Origin: Capitulum mitella
Lineage: Eukaryota > Arthropoda > Thecostraca > Pollicipedomorpha > Pollicipedidae
Direction: 5' to 3'
NCBI GenBank assembly: GCA_030062745.1
Contig: CP099841.1
Span: 14,340,970-14,404,969, forward strand
Length of the DNA: 64,000 nt
Positions 58,416 through 64,000 of this stretch are shown here, piece after piece. Each line of letters begins with the position of its first letter. The stretch's first letter is position 1. Both the position numbers and the translations under genes were made by a program. The notes under the pieces are model-generated. The model saw only the letters and a list, made by a program, of their open reading frames with translations, ran no database searches and was not told where the DNA came from.

Positions 58416-60865
58416 AAAGGTCCACGTCTCCAGGTGCAAACAAAGATGACTTACAGGAAATGTTTCTCCTAATCCAGGTTCTGATAATATCTTGAACAGA
58501 CCCATGAATATCACTGATCACGTTTTTAGCTTTCATTTTTGTGTCATCATCCAGTTACGGCGTAACAAACGTTTCCAAGAGCAATCCAAATAATAAAAGC
58601 CTACACATCCAGGAAGGAAAGCAAAGAGGCAAAATATACGGATTATTAACAAAATATAATAAATTTCGCTTCATCATTTTTACACCTTGTACCAATTTTT
58701 CTTACCTCAAGTCAAGTAAGGTGCCTGACCTAGGTTAGGTCAAGTGGACTTATGTCCAAAAAAGTTTAGCGTCCTGTAACTTTTTCGCAAAACATGACAT
58801 CACAATAAGACTTTCGAGGCTGAGACTTTGATAAATGCAATACATCCGCTATCTCGGATTTTTCGGAAATGTTTGGATCACTGACCTAAGGTCAAGCCCG
58901 TTTTCAACATAAGTCGTCGTTTTTTCCGAAAACTAGCGCAATTTTGTAAAACACTTTGAGTGTGGGGAGATCCAGACATCCAGTTTCCGTCAATGGGCAA
59001 AGTTTCAATGACATCCAATCGCTGACCTGAGGTCAGATCACGAATAATTGCTATGAGTCGAAACGCACTGCCATCAAAACCGGCGATGAATGACTCGAAT
59101 CGGTTTGAAAATGGAAGAACTGGGTCGCATAGTTGCGACTAATGTCATGAAATTCAAAAACTTTAAAAATGGCATATTTTTGGAATAAACGGACTTTCGC
59201 GAATAAAGTTCGGTCAGTTATGTGGATTGGTAAGCACTGAGTTTTTCCAACATTTAAGCATAAGAAGTCATCCCAAGAACCACTAAGATCAAGAAACAAC
59301 ACTTGGAATGGCATATTTCCCGAAATTAAAAGAACGCCAAAACTGGTTTCCGTTAATTTCATACCGCGTTCGTCTGCGTCACCCGCCGTGCAGGGTTACG
59401 AAGATTGCCGTGTCTTTAACTCAACGTTTCTGCATATATATTCCACAAATCAGAGAAATTGGATGTGCATCGGCATCTGCAGACTTTTACCTGTCCGCTG
59501 GTCCCTTTACCTAGACTTTATTATTCACAGTCCTTGAGATTCAGGCCGCTTCTCGGTGTCATGCATGCGGTTATGAGAAAACATAGATGGGACGTAAATG
59601 GTTTACGTATTACCCAAACCAAAAATGAGGTCAGTTCCAAGCTCTACTTGTCACGAGCTTTCCAACGATGTTTTTATTTTTATCGTGCGACCAACCACTC
59701 GTGAGTTAGAGTGAGCGGTCAACCCCCTCCAGCCCCAGTCAGGCGTGCATGGCTCCGACCCACAGTCGGGCGTGCATGGTTCCGACCCACAGTCGGGCGC
59801 AGGTTAAATTTGCGAAATAAGTTTGCTTGTTTACGCCAATTCTAGAACATCTCTTCTTCATGCCTAAATTGCAGCAGCTTAGTCATTCATCATAAACAAG
59901 AAATAGAAGCTTTGTCCATTGAAAATCGTGAGATATTGTTTCAAATTCCATCGCCATGGGATTTTTAAATCCATTCTGCATTACAAAACGGTTTTTTATT
60001 TCCAGTGCCAACAACTTGACTAAATCGGTTCAAAAACGGATGTTGAAAGGTAAATCACTCCATTCACGAGCCAAAAAATAATTTGTGCACTATGCTGGTG
60101 AACGCCGAGCAGTCCATATGTATCAATCGCATGCTTGGGCATTAGCATGTTTCTGTGCATCATCAGTACTCCAGTGCAGTGCCACAATTTTGGGCCCAAG
60201 GATGAGGGCGTAAACTGGGTCTTTTCTTCAAAAGCGATATCGTTTGGACGACTTTTCGAAAAGCGGCAGTTGAAAATGCTTCATCAGTAGCCGACGTACT
60301 CTAATACTACAACGCAGCATAACCGTAAACATAGCCATTCAAGTAGCGATTACCAATAAGCAATTAAACCCGTGTCCGGGCTGGCTGAATACATACAAAC
60401 AAGGACAAACGTCACAACTCGGATGCTGCTCAGAATTTGGGATAGAGTTTCACATTTCACAAAAATACAGCAAAACTTCCAAACATGCATCAAACACCAT
60501 GTTCGAGCCAGGCGTCCGGCACTTTGGAGACCCGTCTGTTGGGGATTTTGCTCTCACTCCCGAACACAGCTGCGAACGTCCTCGTCACAGTCAGCTCGCC
60601 TGACGACGAGGTCGGCAGGCGTGGGCGGCACGATCCGACCCAGCCGTGCAGGGTGTCGGACTTCATCGGCGCTCGCCAGGCGGCAGCACTGTCCCGCCCG
60701 GAGACCAATCGTGCCGTGATCTTTTCAGAGGTCCGCGACGACGGCGCGTCCAGCCTTCGGGTCGGGACCTGCGGCCAAATTTCGCCACGGCGACTCTCGA
60801 GTCCAGCAGACTGGGACAACGGACGACAGTGGCGTCCCCTACCCCGGTCAGGCCCGTCCCGTCCC
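58416..60865. other. Intergenic region 3' of the ACE-like gene
   Basis: No exon is seen. At 59738-59800 a 29-30 bp unit (CAGTCGGGCGTGCATGG and CCGACCCA) repeats about three times. The segment 58720-59120 has repeated GACCT(A/G)AGGTCA-type words similar in style to repeat families 1 and 2, possibly another old repeat. The sequence TTTATT near 59993 would give AATAAA on the minus strand for the ACE-like gene, about 870 bp after its stop. Confidence 0.45.
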
Positions 60866-61197
60866 TCACGCCAAGACGTAGGTGGCCGCGACCAGCAGTG
60901 ACAGGTGGGACAGCGCCGGCAACAGCGCGCCGGCGCCCACCGAGCCGCTGTCGCCGTCGTCCTCTGACCAGCGCAAGCCCTCCTCATCGTCGTCGCCGCT
61001 GTCGCCATGACCGCCGTGGTCATCGTGATGATCGTGATGGTCGTGATGATCGTGGTGGTCGTGGTGATCGTCATGGTGGTCATGATCATGGCTGCCGTGA
61101 TGATTCACGTCGGGGGCCGTTTCCGGCACGGGTGTGATTTCGACAGGCGGAACCTCTCCATGGGGCGGCTGCAAATCGGGTCGGCAGGATGGGCCAT
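60866..61197 (-). CDS. ACE-like gene terminal exon: His/Asp-rich tail and GPI-like signal
   Basis: The minus-strand acceptor TTCGCGGCAG ends at 61198. It encodes DGPSCRPDLQPPHGEV, the H/D-rich run and the hydrophobic end. His and Asp codons mix CAT/CAC and GAT/GAC, so the run is an imperfect repeat of about 9 bp. The exon assignment rests on a phase-correct junction and the stop, since the tail itself has no family match. Confidence 0.75.
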
Positions 61198-61847
61198 CTG
61201 CCGCGAATCGGAGCAACGCGTCAGTGCTGATCGCTTGTAACGGTGGACAATGCAAAGTTGCCGAACCACAGTAATCGGTACAGTGAAAGATAAAGTGAAA
61301 CACATTGAACAGGACACCAATTAAACCTGTTGCTTGTAACTTGCGCATTGCTCGTGCATTTGCAAGGTTCACATCTCATGGTCGGCGGTCTACCATACTG
61401 ACATTCACATAACGCGAACATGCGAAATCGCGCCACATCAGTTACTTTCCATTCTCTAAAGATACCATCATACCATCATATCATCATACCATACCATCAA
61501 AGATACCATGCCTATATAAACACCGAGCATTGAAAACAACCGAGGTCCCCGAAAGTTACAAACAGAGGGCAGATGCCACTGATTTAAAAGGAAAATGAAA
61601 CTGAGTTAGGCATCGCCACATCACAGCACAACCAAACATTTAGACTAGGTGGAGCTGCCAGTAACAGTCGCGGGCCTCACCGCCCTTCCAGCCGATGTGC
61701 TCGCGGCTCTCCTGGTTCTCGCGGCGCAGCCAGTCCTCCAGCGGCTGGAAGAAGTCGCGCAGCGCGGTGGCGTCCAGCTCCCGCTGGCCAGTGACGGCCT
61801 CCAGGGCGTCCGGCCACGGCACGGAGCGTCCCAGCTGCATCATGGCC
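60866..61847 (-). CDS. Angiotensin-converting-enzyme-like peptidase, last two exons
   Basis: Exons 61847-61681 and 61197-60866 (stop TGA at 60866-60868) join in phase. The first matches the C-terminal end of M2-family peptidyl dipeptidases (AMMQLGRSVPWPDALEAVTG, DFFQPLEDWLRREN, then IGW). M2 enzymes are zinc carboxydipeptidases that trim peptide hormones; the HEXXH site would be in exons beyond the right edge. The last exon is unusual: a Pro/Glu linker (PPVEITPVPETAPD), 18 His in 32 residues in an H/D-rich run, an acidic stretch (GDDDEEG, SEDDGDSG), and a hydrophobic C-terminus (ALLPALSHLSLLVAATYVLA) with no basic stop-transfer tail. That ending looks like a GPI-attachment signal, with candidate omega residues in DSGSVGAG. 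Many insect ACEs are soluble and mammalian ACE uses a transmembrane helix, so surface GPI anchoring is inference. Confidence 0.85.
61460..61510. repeat. CCATCATA simple repeat
   Basis: A short run of ACCATCATACC words lies in the last intron of the ACE-like gene. Confidence 0.7.
61681..61847 (-). CDS. ACE-like gene penultimate exon
   Basis: The minus-strand acceptor GTCGCCGCAG ends at 61848 and donor GTGAGG begins at 61680. It carries the conserved SVPWPDALEAVTGQRELDA block and the FFQPLEDWLRREN helix of M2 peptidases, ending in GWKG. Confidence 0.9.
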
Positions 61848-61885
61848 CTGCGGCGACCCGCAGTCACGTCAGGCCACCGCCACCC

Positions 61886-62125
61886 GCGCGACGGAGACAC
61901 AGGAACCGGGCAGCACGGACAGAGCAACCGCCACCCGGGCGACAGAGACACAGGAACCGGGCAGCACGGACAGGGCAACCGCCACCCGGGCGACAGAGAC
62001 ACAGGAACCGGGCAGCACGGACAGAGCAACCGCCACCCGGGCGACAGAGACACAGGAACCGGGCAGCACGGACAGAGCAACCGCCAACCCGAACGACAGA
62101 GACACAGGAACCGGGCAACACGGAC
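61886..62125. repeat. 51-bp minisatellite in an ACE-like gene intron
   Basis: About 4.6 copies of a 51-bp unit (landmarks GAGACACAGGAACCGGGCAG and GCAACCGCCACCCGG) begin about 40 bp upstream of the penultimate exon on the transcribed strand. The DNA to about 62260 keeps a looser ACAGGGGA pattern. Frames on both strands are compositional. Confidence 0.9.
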
Positions 62126-62260
62126 AGGGCAGCGAGGGAACACAGACGCAGGGACAGGGGAACAAAGATACAGGAACAGGGGACAGAGGCACGGGAATAG
62201 GGAACAAGAGACAAAACACGGGGAACAAAGACACAGACGCAGGGGAAGAGACACACGGCC

Positions 62261-64000
62261 AGGGGGAAAAGACATAAGCCCAGCTTTTGAGTCTAGGGTA
62301 GACGTGTTAGATGGGAAGACAACAGCCGAGTATGACAACGATCAACTGAGACAGGCGTGGTAGATGCGTAAAGAAAGTGAATGATCACCGAAATGAGACG
62401 ACAAAGAGACAGTAGCAGCCAACAAAACTAGATGTTGAAAGCGATCTGTCCGAAGAAGTCCCATTCTTACACAATCCCACAAATCCATTGCCCTTACCGC
62501 AACCATGTGCCACCAGCTACCAACCGACGGCGTAGCTGGCCGAACAAGTGGCTCATTGATGAACAGTCAGAATGACACACACGACACAGAGTGGCCGCCC
62601 AGCAGTGACCTGTGTCACAAGGCTGCTGACAAGACGAACCGGCCGTATTTTACGAAAGCCTAACGTTATTAGTACCACAGGGCGTCTCGATCAGTCCCTG
62701 AACCACTCAGACACTCTCCGTGCATCTGACGAGCACATCAGTGCTGCCGCACTTTGACGAGCATTTGACGAACACCGCAGTGCTGAGGCGCTCTGCGGAA
62801 TGTTTCACGAACACCGCAATGCTGCGACACTCTGATGGGAACGTTCAACTTTTTCCATCCCGTGCGCATTTTGCCTAGCTATTTTCTCGTGCAAGCATTT
62901 TGAACGAAACCTTTTCAAGGTACCACGATGACCGAGACACGAAAATGGATTCCATCTAAGCCAGTTTCCATGGGGAAAATGGCTCGTTCAATCTCACCCC
63001 TTTCTATGTTTTATGTCAAATCACAAGTGTTTGTGCTAGCGTGTGCGATCCCGCTAAACTTAGTGAACTCGGAAAGACATTAAGAATCAACTCTCGGTTG
63101 GAGTGGCAAAATAGTCTTCTGTGTAGGTTCACTTACACCCACAGCAAGACATTTTGACTGTCTCTGTTTGGCCAACCGAAGGCATTGTGAACCCTGTCGC
63201 CATCTCCCATCGGTCGGCTGACAATAAGAGCTGGCTGGGAGTCGCCCGTGCTCTGGTAGGCATGGGGAAAAACCAAATCGGATAAAGCCTCCTAATTTTC
63301 GACGTAGCATATCAGCTGCACCTTGCGAGAGTAGGCACTGTAAAAATTATTTACCCACTGAAAGATCATGAATTTTGAAGAGCTCTGACACAGTGAAAAC
63401 GATATTAGTAAAAACAGTGATGTATAGTCTTGAAGCAAATTGTTTTAACTTTCGTGTTATCCACTAGTTTTTTGGGTTAGTACCAACATAATTAAAAAAC
63501 CTTGGTGCACCTTGTTTACTGTGGCAACTGGAAGAACAGCAATGGTGATGGTCCATGCTGAATGGTGTTTAGTTTTCAGCAAGTTCCATACCTAAATTTT
63601 TTCCGTTTTTTTGTGTTACTAACTGACATGACTCGCTATAAACAGACGGTTTTACACAAAAAGCCCATGTATAGAACAGATGATCTGAGCCATTATTTAT
63701 TTGTCATTTGAAATGATAAGCCATTCGTGCCTATTATATCAAAATCAATCGAACAGATATGATTGCAGCGTGATTGGAACTAACAGGTCTTGACGAATAT
63801 AAAGTCCTGACAAAGATAAAGCATATAAATGAGCTTTTGCCGCTGTAACCATTGTTCGTTACGTTGCGACAAATTAATCAAGTAGACTGTTTCTTTTCGT
63901 TTTTGTTTTTTTCCACTTACTGTCAGTATAAGCCTGAGGAAAAGTGAGCACGAAAGTACTCGAACGGGGTAAGTCCCAGAAGGCAGGCAACAATTAATGG
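62261..64000. other. Right end: probable intron of the ACE-like gene
   Basis: No upstream exon of the peptidase (for example the zinc site) was found. A minus-strand frame at 63080-63310 is open but has no peptidase similarity. Imperfect repeats of CGAACACCGCA(G/A)TGCTG occur near 62770-62830. Confidence 0.45.

Noticed and set aside
61640-62363. Cys/Pro-rich minus-strand and His/Arg-rich plus-strand frames
   Set aside because: Created by the 51-bp array next to the ACE-like exon; only the 61681-61847 part is a real exon.

Overview
The window is eukaryotic and most likely arthropod. Genes are split into short GC-rich exons with canonical GT-AG junctions and long introns. An interstitial array of the TTAGG-type arthropod telomere repeat lies near 10.2 kb, and the DNA transposons and dense GC-rich minisatellites suit a moderately GC-rich invertebrate genome. 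A crustacean (a barnacle, for example) is my guess; nothing here fixes the taxon. No bacterial operon, CRISPR array, rRNA or retrovirus-like element was seen.

Four host genes can be assembled exon by exon with reading phase kept at every junction. (1) 408-3549 (+): the last five exons of a zona pellucida (ZP) domain membrane protein with a basic cleavage site, one membrane span and a short tail. (2) 14011-22357 (+): a complete six-exon GOLPH3, the Golgi PI4P-binding protein (282 aa). (3) 25105-54263 (-): a complete six-exon arrestin domain-containing protein (334 aa) spread over 29 kb and convergent with GOLPH3. (4) 60866-61847 (-): the last two exons of an angiotensin-converting-enzyme-like peptidase with an unusual His/Asp-rich tail and a GPI-signal-like C-terminus; the rest of that gene lies beyond the right edge.

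Layout: 1-3660 ZP gene; 3.7-5.7 kb intergenic with one candidate coding exon; 5.7-8.5 kb repeats (piggyBac-like, a second TTAA-ended repeat, a hAT-like MITE); 9.4-12.0 kb a strongly CpG-depleted block holding the telomere-like array and one exon-like segment; 13.3 kb a SINE-like head; 14.0-23.3 kb GOLPH3 with a 55-bp minisatellite in intron 2 and a second array after the stop; 25.1-54.3 kb the arrestin-domain gene, whose introns carry a Tc1-like transposon, many minisatellites, an array of five CRE-type octamers and a nested 39-bp array that looks protein-coding; 55.1-58.4 kb two adjacent DNA-transposon derivatives; 60.9-64 kb the peptidase 3' end.

The genes do not form a pathway. The strongest leads are the 39-bp array (40.3-41.9 kb), where recurrent differences between copies are nearly all synonymous in one frame; the metal-binding-like tail on the ACE-like enzyme; the CpG-free block; and the phased CRE array.
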